The translations under genes and the position numbers were made by a program. DNA of 64,000 bases. Source: Tropicimonas marinistellae (GTDB taxonomy: Bacteria; Pseudomonadota; Alphaproteobacteria; Rhodobacterales; Rhodobacteraceae). The stretch covers positions 574,775-638,774 of the forward strand of contig NZ_LNCI01000002.1 of the NCBI RefSeq assembly GCF_001509585.1, given 5' to 3'. Shown one piece after another: positions 56,230 through 63,836 of the stretch. Positions within the stretch are counted from its first letter, which is position 1. Each line of letters opens with the position of its first letter. Below the pieces are notes generated by a model. It did not search any database and was not told the DNA's origin. It was given only the letters and a program-made list of their open reading frames with translations.

Positions 56230-57279
56230 ATGACAGACGAGACTTCCGCCTCCCTCCTTGCCGCCGTGCCGATGCCGCTCGTCCTCGTCGGGTCGAACGA
56301 ACGTATCCGCGCGATGAACCCGGCGTCCGGGGAATTGTTCGGCGCCGGCGGGGAGGGCCGTCACTATGTCACCGTGCTGCGTCAGCCCGGACTCCTGTCC
56401 GCCATCGAGCGCGCGCTCCGCGAGGGACGGCCGGGGCAGGAGCGCTACGTGCAGAAAGACCTCGCCCGGGAGACGACCTTTCGCGTGCGCGTCGCGCCCG
56501 TGGCCAGCAATGGCGACCGCGGCGTGCTGGTCTCCTTCGAGGACATCACCGAGGTGGAACACGCCGGCCAGATGCGGCGCGATTTCGTCGCGAACGTCAG
56601 CCACGAGTTGAAAACGCCCCTGACCGCGCTCGTGGGCTTCATCGAAACCCTGCGCGGCGCGGCGCGCGACGATCCCGAGGCGCGCGACCGCTTCCTCACG
56701 ATCATGGAGCGCGAGGCGGAGCGGATGAACCGGCTCGTCTCCGACCTGCTGTCCCTCAGCCGGGTCGAATCGGCCGAACGGCAGCGCCCGACCGATCCGG
56801 TCGACCTGGCGGAGCTAACCCGGTCGACGCTCAACGCCCTTGGCACCCTCGCCGAGGCGGAACACGTCGCGCTCGAATGCGTCACCGACGCCGAGGATGG
56901 CGACGGCACCTACGTTGTCGCCGGCGATGCCGATCAGCTGCAGCAGGTGCTGACCAACCTCATCGAAAACGCGATCAAATACGGCAAGGACGGCGGCGGC
57001 GTGACTGTGCGGATCAGCCACAAGGCACGGGAACTGGCCTTCCGCGGCCCGGCGGTCGAACTGGTGGTGGAGGATTACGGCGAGGGATTCGACCCGATCC
57101 ACATTCCGCGCCTGACCGAGCGTTTCTATCGCGTCGATACCCACCGCTCGCGGAGCGTCGGCGGCACCGGGCTGGGCCTTGCCATCGCCAAGCACATCGT
57201 CAACCGCCACCGCGGCCGGTTCCGGATCGACAGCACCCCCGGCAAGGGCGCCCGGTTCACCGTCCTGCTCCCGGCTTAG
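56230..57279 (+). CDS. PhoR-like PAS sensor histidine kinase without membrane segment
   Basis: A 349-residue kinase: PAS-like domain about 8-110 (VPMPLVLVGSNERIRAMN), HisKA with phospho-His near 125 (FVANVSHELKTPLTAL), and HATPase (NLIENAIKYG; VEDYGEGFDP; GGTGLGLAIAKHIV). The layout and sequence style follow alphaproteobacterial PhoR, but no transmembrane helix precedes the PAS domain, and no phoB, phoU or pst genes are in the window. The assignment to phosphate sensing is therefore tentative. The start ATG at 56230 lacks a strong ribosome-binding site. Confidence 0.85.
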   Translation: MTDETSASLLAAVPMPLVLVGSNERIRAMNPASGELFGAGGEGRHYVTVLRQPGLLSAIERALREGRPGQERYVQKDLARETTFRVRVAPVASNGDRGVLVSFEDITEVEHAGQMRRDFVANVSHELKTPLTALVGFIETLRGAARDDPEARDRFLTIMEREAERMNRLVSDLLSLSRVESAERQRPTDPVDLAELTRSTLNALGTLAEAEHVALECVTDAEDGDGTYVVAGDADQLQQVLTNLIENAIKYGKDGGGVTVRISHKARELAFRGPAVELVVEDYGEGFDPIHIPRLTERFYRVDTHRSRSVGGTGLGLAIAKHIVNRHRGRFRIDSTPGKGARFTVLLPA

Positions 57280-57350
57280 GCCCAGTGCTTGACCCAGTGC
57301 GCTCCAAGGCCTGCCGGACACATCGCGCACACCAATCCCCACTGAATCCC

Positions 57351-57364
57351 TTGATTTCAATCAA
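57351..57364. promoter_or_regulatory. Perfect Fnr/Anr-type box
   Basis: TTGATTTCAATCAA is an exact match to the Fnr consensus TTGAT-N4-ATCAA. It lies in the 285-bp gap between the convergent 3' ends of the histidine kinase and LuxR-type genes, where no promoter would be expected. No clear -10 element is seen at the usual distance on either strand. Confidence 0.5.
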
Positions 57365-57564
57365 CGTTCGGTAAGGCAATTCGTTCGGGCAACGCCCTCG
57401 CGCGCCACGCCGAGCCGATTGACTGATTTCGTCTGAACGGGAAGGCGCTAGGTACGGCGAGCGTCGCGCTCCAGCCTCGCGGCGCAACGCGGCGGTCACG
57501 CCCGGAGCGCCTCGTCGTGTTTCGCCGCGCCCGGTCCGGTGCTCGGGCGCGCGCGCCGACGGGG

Positions 57565-58449
57565 CTACTCCACCACCGTCTCGCGCATCTGCGGCCGGTA
57601 AAGCTTCAGCGGCACCGTCTTCAGCTTCGTCATGCGTTCCTTCTGGGGGTCGCCCGTCGTCGCCAGTATCGCCGCGTGGGTCCGGTTCATCGCGCCAAGC
57701 TTCTTCATGACCTGCCGAACGTGCACTTTCACCGTCGCCTCCGACATGTCGAGCTCGCGGGCGATCTCCTTGTTGGACTGGGCGCGCACGATGCAATCCA
57801 GCACTTCCTGCTGGCGCGTGGTCAGGTCGTTGCACGCCGGATTGGTCAGCCCGCTCACCTGGGCGATGTCGCGGTTCGGCTTGGATTGCAGCGGTTCGTT
57901 GCCCTTGACCGGCTTGGGTGCGTTGAGAGTATTGCGTGTCGCCAGGTCTATCCGGGGCTGGTTCGAAATCTGCGGCGGTCCCTTCGGGGGCGTCTCCATC
58001 GGCTGCCCGCCGAGTTTTCGCAACGCATCCGGCGGGAAATACGTTCCCCCGGCCAGCACGAAATCAAGCGCCGCGATCGCGACATCCGTCTCCAGCCCTG
58101 TCGAAATATAGGCCGAGAATCCGGCCTCTATGGCGCGCTCCACGTTTTCGGTGTCGGCGCTATCCCCCAGTGCAACGATGGTCGCGCCGGGCACGATCAC
58201 GGACCGAATTCGGTGCAGTTCCGCGACATCCTGATCCGCAAGATTGGCGCCGCCGACGCTGCAAATGACAAGCTTGAATCCAGTTGTCTGCTTTTCGGAG
58301 AAGACCTCGTCAATACAGCTGGGAACCAGAACCAGTCCCGCCTCGTTCGCCCACTCACTCAAAAACGTTGCAAATGCTGCCCTTTTGAACGGCATGTTGT
58401 CGAGCAAAAGCACAAGGTCTTCTCGCGTATCACCTTTCCCATAATTCAC
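57565..58449 (-). CDS. LuxR-type response regulator with degenerate receiver
   Basis: A 294-residue protein with an N-terminal receiver-like fold (about 10-130), a Pro-rich linker (about 145-195) and a C-terminal LuxR/FixJ HTH (about 205-265; LTTRQQEVLDCIVRAQSNKEIARELDMSE in outline, LTTRQQEVL then SNKEIARELDMSEATVKVHV). In the receiver the beta-3 phosphoacceptor Asp is missing (LVICSVGGANL), so classic phosphorylation is unlikely. A GTG start at 58449 is chosen after GGGGAGG; ATG 58395 is the alternative. It is downstream of the type I secretion genes in the same orientation and probably controls them. Confidence 0.85.
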   Translation of the reverse strand: MNYGKGDTREDLVLLLDNMPFKRAAFATFLSEWANEAGLVLVPSCIDEVFSEKQTTGFKLVICSVGGANLADQDVAELHRIRSVIVPGATIVALGDSADTENVERAIEAGFSAYISTGLETDVAIAALDFVLAGGTYFPPDALRKLGGQPMETPPKGPPQISNQPRIDLATRNTLNAPKPVKGNEPLQSKPNRDIAQVSGLTNPACNDLTTRQQEVLDCIVRAQSNKEIARELDMSEATVKVHVRQVMKKLGAMNRTHAAILATTGDPQKERMTKLKTVPLKLYRPQMRETVVE

Positions 58450-58541
58450 CCACACTACCTCCCCACACCAACGCGAAATCCCCACACAAACCAAACTCCC
58501 CCTAATCAATACGAACGCGAAAATAGCTTACTATACGTAAG

Positions 58542-58556
58542 CCTAATCTTATTAGG
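58542..58556. promoter_or_regulatory. Inverted repeat upstream of the LuxR-type gene
   Basis: CCTAAT-CTT-ATTAGG is a perfect 15-base inverted repeat about 95 bp upstream of the LuxR-type start, next to CTATACGTAAG. The region is AT-rich compared with its surroundings and is the likely promoter area. It may be a site for the regulator itself (inference). Confidence 0.45.
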
Positions 58557-58733
58557 ATCTGCGCCCTTTCCAACCGTTTTTTGTTGCTCGGACGCTGCCA
58601 CAAGGGGTCTTTTTAGTCGGTGGCGGAGATCCGCCCATCTACGTAAATTCCTGTTGACGCTCAAAGGGAGTCAGGCGGTGTAAACACTGCCCAACTCCCC
58701 CCTTGGCCGCGAATTGGCTTGAGAGTTGAGGGG

Positions 58734-60065
58734 TCAAATCTCGCGGCCCGCACGCCAGAGTGCGTCTGTGAATGGCTGCATAACATATTGAAGCATCGTA
58801 CGTTCATGCGCGACGATCAGCACTTCCGCCGGCATGCCCACCTGGATGTCGGTGGCGCCGGCTTCGTCGATTTCGCTCTGCGCCACTTCGACCCGGGCGG
58901 AGTAGTATCCGCCATTGACTTGGTCTCGCTGCGTGTCCGCCGAAACCTCTGTCACTATGCCATTGACCTTGGAAACCGACCGGGTGGAGAGCGCCGAAAA
59001 TTGTACGTGCACCTCCATGCCGTTCTTCACCAGATCGATATCCTGCGGCGAAACGTTGGCCTCGATGACCAGCTTTTCCTGAGTCGGCACGATATCCAGC
59101 ACCGGCTGCCCGGCGCCGATCACGCCGCCTTCGGTCTTGATTCTCAGGTTGGCGATGACCCCGGACACGGGCGCTGTCACGACCGTGCGCGCCAGCACGT
59201 CGCGCCGTGCTTCGAGCTGTTGTTCGATTTCTGCAAGCTCGCCGCGAATCTGCCCGGCGCGTTGCGAGATCGCCTCCATGCGCTCGGCGTCGATCACCTT
59301 CAACTCGACCTCGGCCTCGTTGATGCTCTGCCGGGCGGCCGCGATGGCTGCGGTGTACTGTCCGGTATAACCGCCGATCTGCGCCGCCTCCCGCTTCAGC
59401 CGCAACATCTCGACCTTGGGCGTCAGCCCCTGATCCAGCAGCTTCTGCTTGTCCGCGATTTCCTCCAGCACGAGATCGAGCTGCGCATTGCTGCTGTCGA
59501 GCTGGGCGACATAGCCGGTGATCTGCTGTTCGAGCTGTTGGATCTGCTGCCGCAGCATGTGCTTTCGGGCCGCGATCATCTCGATCCGCGCGCCCATGAT
59601 CCGGCGCTCGGCCGCGATCACCTCGACCGCGTCCGGATCGGCCGACAGTTCCGCCGGAAACGTGACCGTCGCCGCGCCACTCAATTCCGCTTCCAGCCGC
59701 GCCGCTTCGGCGGCCCGTGCCCGGTAGCGGTCGGTCAGGGCCGCGACCTCGGCTTCCGGCGCGGTTTGCTTCATCTCGATCAGCGGTGTGCCCACCTCGA
59801 CCACGTCGCCATTCTGCACGAGGATCTTCCTGGCGATCCCGCCCTCCAGGTGCTGCACCGTCCGCACGCTGCCATAGGGCACGATCGTGCCGTGGGCATA
59901 GGTGCCGCCCGCCAGCGGCGCGAAGCCGCCCCAGCCGCCGAAGCCCGCAAGGAACAGCAGGATGATGAACATGCCCACCCGGCGCGGTCCCCGGACCGCG
60001 TCGCGCGGCGTTTTCGCGGTAACGGCAGCGGGCAGGGCAGGCGATGGATAGCTCACGTAACTCAT
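58734..60065 (-). CDS. HlyD-family type I secretion periplasmic adaptor
   Basis: A 443-residue membrane-fusion protein: short cytoplasmic start, transmembrane helix about 30-52, lipoyl half-motif (GSVRTVQHLEGGIARKILV), long periplasmic coiled coil (about 150-300), second lipoyl half (TAPVSGVIANLRIKTEGG) and beta-barrel domain. It links the inner-membrane exporter to an outer-membrane TolC-like channel, which is not in the window. The ATG at 60065 follows GAAGGGAG, 13 bp after the ABC gene. Confidence 0.93.
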   Translation of the reverse strand: MSYVSYPSPALPAAVTAKTPRDAVRGPRRVGMFIILLFLAGFGGWGGFAPLAGGTYAHGTIVPYGSVRTVQHLEGGIARKILVQNGDVVEVGTPLIEMKQTAPEAEVAALTDRYRARAAEAARLEAELSGAATVTFPAELSADPDAVEVIAAERRIMGARIEMIAARKHMLRQQIQQLEQQITGYVAQLDSSNAQLDLVLEEIADKQKLLDQGLTPKVEMLRLKREAAQIGGYTGQYTAAIAAARQSINEAEVELKVIDAERMEAISQRAGQIRGELAEIEQQLEARRDVLARTVVTAPVSGVIANLRIKTEGGVIGAGQPVLDIVPTQEKLVIEANVSPQDIDLVKNGMEVHVQFSALSTRSVSKVNGIVTEVSADTQRDQVNGGYYSARVEVAQSEIDEAGATDIQVGMPAEVLIVAHERTMLQYVMQPFTDALWRAGREI

Positions 60066-60078
60066 GACAATTCTCCCT

Positions 60079-61899
60079 TCACCGCTCTGCCGGGCCGGTC
60101 GTCGACGCGCGGAATGGCGCCGGCGTGGCGGCCCCGCGGTCAGCGCCGTCCGCGCTTTCATCTTTCTCGGACGAGTCGGAATCTTCGCCCGACGATGTGG
60201 TAATACGTGCCGCCTCGCGCATCTCTTCGAGGACCTCGCTGCGAGGGCCGAAAGCCTGAACCTCGCCATCGGCCAGAAGCAGGATCTTGTCGGCCTGCGC
60301 GATGGTGGAGGGACGGTGGCCCACGATGAGCAACGTGCATCCCTTCTTCTTCAGTTCCAGGATCGATTCCGCCAGCGCCGCCTCGCCAGCACCGTCCAGG
60401 TTGGCGTTCGGCTCGTCGAGCACGATCAGCGGCGGTAATCCGTAGACGGCCCGCGCCAGCCCCAGCCTCTGGCGCTGACCGCCTGACAGGCCAAGCCCAC
60501 CGGGGCCCAGCTTCGTCTCGTATCCGTCCGGCAGGACGGCGATCATCTCATGTGCATGGGCAAGCCGCGCCGCATCCACGATCGCGGCGTCCGGTGCTTC
60601 CTGAAGCCGCGAGATATTCTCCCGCACCGTTCCGGCGAACAATCCGCCGTCCTGCGGCAGGTAGCCGATATTCTGGCCGAGTTCGTCCGGGTTCCAGAGG
60701 CTCATGTCCACACCGTCAAGGCGGATCGCTCCGTCGTCCTTGAAGGTGATCCCCACGATTGCCTTGCAGAGCGTGGATTTGCCGGCTGCCGATGGCCCGA
60801 TAACCGCGACCGCCTCGCCGGGCGATACCTCGAACGACACCTGGTCGAGCACCAACCGGTTATTGACGTACACCGTCAGGTCCTCCACCTCGAGCCCGCC
60901 CTTGGGCGTCGGCATCGTGAACCGGCGCGGCAGGGGCGGGTACTCGTCGGCATGTTCCACCAAACGGCGATACGCACTTCGTGCACTGTCGAAACTCTTC
61001 CACGTCCCGATTGCCTGGTCGACGGGCGCAAGCGCCCGGCCGAGCAGGATCGACCCCGCGATCATCATGCCCGCGGTCATCTCTCCGCGGATCACCAGGT
61101 AGGCGCCCAGGCCGAGGATCGCGCTCTGCAGGAAGCTGCGGGAGAATTTCACGATCGACCCGAAGATTCCGCCGCGCTGGTTCATCCGCAGCAATTCGGT
61201 TTCGGCTTCCTGGTTGGTTTCGGACCACCGCTTCTGGAGCGCCGGCAACATGCCCATCGCCGAAACCGGTTCGGCATTCAAGATCGCGGCCTCGGCGGTC
61301 TGGAAGGTCTGGCGCTGGTGATCCTCCGCGCGCTCAAGCGGTCCGTGGGTCGCCACGGCATTGATAACGCTGAGCGACAGAAGCAGGATCGCCGAACAGA
61401 GCGCGAAGACCCCGAGCCACGGATGCAGCGCCCAGATGATAATAATGAAGATCGGCGTCCAGGGCGCGTCGAAGATCGCCGTCATGCCCTGCGTCGCGAT
61501 GAAGGACTGGATCTTCTCGATGTCGCGGAAGGCAAACGCGCCGGCCTGCTTTCCGTCGAGCCGCGCGCGTACCCCGAATTCCATGAAATGCGGTCCGATG
61601 CTCCGCGTGAGCCATGCGCCCAGCCGAACCGTGATCCCGGTGCGCAGACCGTCCAGCGCCGCCCAGGTCCCGATGGCAAGGGCCAGCATCACGGTCAGCA
61701 GGATGAGGGTTTCGACCTTGTAGCTGCCAAGCACCCGGTCATAGACCTGCAGCATGTAGATCGGACCGGCCAACACCAACAGGTTCATGCAGAAGCTGAA
61801 CAATGCGACCGTTCTGAATGCGCCACGTGTCCGGCGCACGGCTTGTGTCAGGATATTGTCCTCACCCGCGGAGGGCGAGGCTTGCTTTTGACGGAACAT
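60079..61899 (-). CDS. Type I secretion ABC exporter (PrtD-like)
   Basis: A 606-residue membrane ATPase with six transmembrane helices (about 30-310) and an ABC domain: Walker A GPSAAGKSTLCK, signature LSGGQRQRLGLARA, Walker B LIVLDEPNANLDG. There is no N-terminal C39 peptidase or C39-like domain, so it fits PrtD-type exporters of proteins with C-terminal signals. A disordered acidic Ser-rich tail of about 35 residues is unusual. GGGAG lies about ten bases before the ATG; the serine-rich protein gene ends 46 bp upstream. Confidence 0.93.
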   Translation of the reverse strand: MFRQKQASPSAGEDNILTQAVRRTRGAFRTVALFSFCMNLLVLAGPIYMLQVYDRVLGSYKVETLILLTVMLALAIGTWAALDGLRTGITVRLGAWLTRSIGPHFMEFGVRARLDGKQAGAFAFRDIEKIQSFIATQGMTAIFDAPWTPIFIIIIWALHPWLGVFALCSAILLLSLSVINAVATHGPLERAEDHQRQTFQTAEAAILNAEPVSAMGMLPALQKRWSETNQEAETELLRMNQRGGIFGSIVKFSRSFLQSAILGLGAYLVIRGEMTAGMMIAGSILLGRALAPVDQAIGTWKSFDSARSAYRRLVEHADEYPPLPRRFTMPTPKGGLEVEDLTVYVNNRLVLDQVSFEVSPGEAVAVIGPSAAGKSTLCKAIVGITFKDDGAIRLDGVDMSLWNPDELGQNIGYLPQDGGLFAGTVRENISRLQEAPDAAIVDAARLAHAHEMIAVLPDGYETKLGPGGLGLSGGQRQRLGLARAVYGLPPLIVLDEPNANLDGAGEAALAESILELKKKGCTLLIVGHRPSTIAQADKILLLADGEVQAFGPRSEVLEEMREAARITTSSGEDSDSSEKDESADGADRGAATPAPFRASTTGPAER

Positions 61900-61945
61900 C
61901 CAGCACGTCTCCCGTTACCCAAATTTTGCTCGTTACTCAAAAATT

Positions 61946-63112
61946 TCAGAAATCTATGGCCGCATCGCTGGCGTCGATACTGTCGATCTTGAGCGCCAGT
62001 CTCGCGACCGCCTCTCCGGTATCGGCCGAGGTCAACGCGAACTTGAACTTCTCCGCGTCTTCCAGCGATCCAAGGTACCCGTAGGCCATCTTGCCGTCTG
62101 AATCGCGGCATTTCACAAGCTTCAGGTCCTTGCTGTCGGCGTTCTTGATTTTCGCGTTCAGGTCGTAGCCCTTCAGGTCGATTTCACACCTGAGATCGAC
62201 GTCGTTGGCCTTCTTCTTGTTGATGAACGCGCCCTTCTTCGGCATCCGCGACGCCCCGCTGATGCAGATCAGGAAATCGACATCCCCGTCATCCGGATCG
62301 CGCATCCAGTCGCCGTATCCGACCTTCACGAAGTACTTGTCGACCTTGCCGGCCTTGTTGCCGGTTGTCTTGAGCGACACTTCGTGGGCGTCCGACCCCG
62401 AGGATTTGGTTTCCACGCGCGAACGCAGGTAGGTGTCGGTCAGGCCGTCGTCGCCCTTTTTCATTGCCCGCAGCGTGAGCGCCACGATCTGCGGCCAGGA
62501 CGCGGCATCGGAGTCCGACCCGCCACCGGAGTCGCTCGTCGAGGACTTAGAACTGCTGTCACTGCTCGACGACTTGGAACTGCTCGACGACTTGGAGCCG
62601 CCGTCACCGCTCGACGATTTGGAATCGCTGTCACTGGTTGAGGACTTTGAACTGCTGTCACTCTTTGAAGACTTGGAACCGCTGTCACTCGTTGAGGATT
62701 TCGAACCGCTGTCACTTGAACCGCTGTCACTTGATGAGGATTTGGAACCGCCGTCGCCGGTGGTGGTTGCCGCGGCGCTGCTGGAGCCCGAGCCGGTCGA
62801 ACTGGTACTGGTACTGACGGAACCACTCGAACCGCCGTCGCCGGAGCTGCTAGAGCTTGAACTGCTTGAACTGCTTGAACTGGAGCTGGATCCGCCGGAA
62901 CTGGCTTTCTTGACCACGGTGTCGTCGACATCCGGAATGAGGCTTTTTGAAATGTCGGAACTCTTGCTCGCCGAACTGGATTTGCTCGGGCTGCCGGAGC
63001 TCGATTTGCTTGAGCTCGAACTGCTTGAACTTGAACTCCCGGAACCCGAACTGCTCGAACGCGAGTAGTCGAATACAGAGCTACCGTAAATTCCAGACCC
63101 TCTCGAAATCAT
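61946..63112 (-). CDS. Serine-rich repeat protein, putative type I secretion cargo
   Basis: A 388-residue protein. Residues about 20-205 are almost only Ser with Lys, Asp, Gly and Thr, including tandem nine-residue units of the type GSKSSTSDS; the last 170 residues form a separate globular-looking domain with charged, beta-rich sequence (KYFVKVGYGDWMRDPDDGDVD; FKFALTSADTG) ending in AAIDF, an acidic-hydrophobic end like many type I signals. No signal peptide, RTX repeat or known family is seen. GGGGGGG lies seven bases before the ATG at 63112. Being directly upstream of the ABC and HlyD genes, it is the likely cargo. Confidence 0.8.
   Translation of the reverse strand: MISRGSGIYGSSVFDYSRSSSSGSGSSSSSSSSSSKSSSGSPSKSSSASKSSDISKSLIPDVDDTVVKKASSGGSSSSSSSSSSSSSSSSGDGGSSGSVSTSTSSTGSGSSSAAATTTGDGGSKSSSSDSGSSDSGSKSSTSDSGSKSSKSDSSSKSSTSDSDSKSSSGDGGSKSSSSSKSSSSDSSSKSSTSDSGGGSDSDAASWPQIVALTLRAMKKGDDGLTDTYLRSRVETKSSGSDAHEVSLKTTGNKAGKVDKYFVKVGYGDWMRDPDDGDVDFLICISGASRMPKKGAFINKKKANDVDLRCEIDLKGYDLNAKIKNADSKDLKLVKCRDSDGKMAYGYLGSLEDAEKFKFALTSADTGEAVARLALKIDSIDASDAAIDF
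62556..62760. repeat. 27-bp tandem repeat array inside the serine-rich gene
   Basis: On the + strand CTGTCAC recurs at 62628, 62655, 62682 and 62709, exactly 27 bp apart, then at 62724, with similar spacing in less perfect copies around it. Each unit encodes nine residues on the opposite strand (two to three Ser, Lys, Ser-Ser, variable, Ser-Asp-Ser). The array could vary in copy number by slippage. Confidence 0.7.
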
Positions 63113-63582
63113 TTTCGTACCCCCCCACACACCGATCACTATCGGCCCTGAACGCACAAACTATAACTTCATGCTGCTCTCTGGATCGGGTTCGGGCAAG
63201 CTAACCTCACGGTTTAGGGGTACTCCCAACGATACATACCCATTTATTGCCACTTCGAATTCGGCGTTTAAATACTTCCCAGCAAATAACAGGGTGTTGC
63301 AGCTTGATGTTCACGTAGAGGCCGCTCGCTATGTGCCGATGCGCGGCACCGGACGTATTACATCGGGGTATTGTCGCACCGCCAGTCCGTATCACGCCCC
63401 GCAAAATGCCGGAAATCAGCAGGAACGTGGCGGGTTACGCGTCGCAGTTGCAGCGATCCTTCGAGCGATGCACCGATATGGCCCCGGTCGTCGCTGCATT
63501 ATCTTGTCCGACGTTGTTCGACCGGGATCGATATCGCCTTCCAGGGACATCCGTACAAATGGACAAACTCTGAATAACAGGA
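63113..63582. other. Intergenic region between the serine-rich gene and the small peptide gene
   Basis: A stretch of about 470 bp (535 bp counting the hairpin near 63590) that is AT-richer in its right part. It should contain the promoter of the serine-rich/ABC/HlyD operon. I see no convincing gene; an open frame running rightward from 63171 has no family likeness or credible start context. Confidence 0.45.
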
Positions 63583-63608
63583 AGGCTCCGCCGAAATTGA
63601 CGGAGCCT
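63583..63608 (-). terminator. Hairpin downstream of the small peptide gene
   Basis: AGGCTCCG (63583-63590) pairs with CGGAGCCT (63601-63608) around a ten-base loop. Leftward it is followed by TTCCTGTTATT; rightward by CCTTTT. It is a plausible terminator for the peptide gene ending 39 bp away, possibly bidirectional. Confidence 0.6.
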
Positions 63609-63647
63609 CCTTTTAAGCTAGGGGCCGCCAAGCAGCCGCACGCTCAC

Positions 63648-63836
63648 TTACGGGCCGACATCGCCCGACATGGAGCTCGCCATGGAGCCCGATGACGACG
63701 ACCAGTCGGTCGTCAAGGTCCATGCGTCGGTATACGTGAAGGTGTTTCCGTGGAAGCTGAAGGCGTCCGCGCTTGCATAGGCGTCTGCGACGTGGATTTC
63801 GGGCTTGTGCTTAGGCTTGTGCTTTCTACGCGGCAT
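63648..63836 (-). CDS. Small Lys/His-rich and Ser-rich peptide beside the type I secretion genes
   Basis: A 62-residue protein starting PRRKHKPKHKPEIHV, then an Ala/aromatic-rich middle (ADAYASADAFSFHGNTFTYT) and a Ser-rich end (DWSSSSGSMASSMSGD). GGAG lies about nine bases before the ATG at 63836. It has no signal peptide, cysteine or membrane helix. It lies in the same orientation as the exporter operon but in a separate transcription unit. It may be a second cargo, a regulator or a structural peptide of the same system; I do not recognise it. Confidence 0.6.
   Translation of the reverse strand: MPRRKHKPKHKPEIHVADAYASADAFSFHGNTFTYTDAWTLTTDWSSSSGSMASSMSGDVGP

Noticed and set aside
62500..63060. 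CRISPR-like array
   Set aside because: The repeats are in-frame coding repeats of 27 bp with no unique spacers and no cas genes.
61946..63068. Long rightward frames of Glu/Leu-rich sequence opposite the serine-rich gene
   Set aside because: They are the reverse complement of Ser-rich repeats; no start signal or domain supports them, and the leftward gene has a ribosome-binding site, operon context and a non-repetitive C-terminal domain.
63171..63695. 174-residue rightward protein between the serine-rich and small peptide genes
   Set aside because: No family likeness or ribosome-binding site, and it runs through the hairpin terminator and into the small peptide gene.
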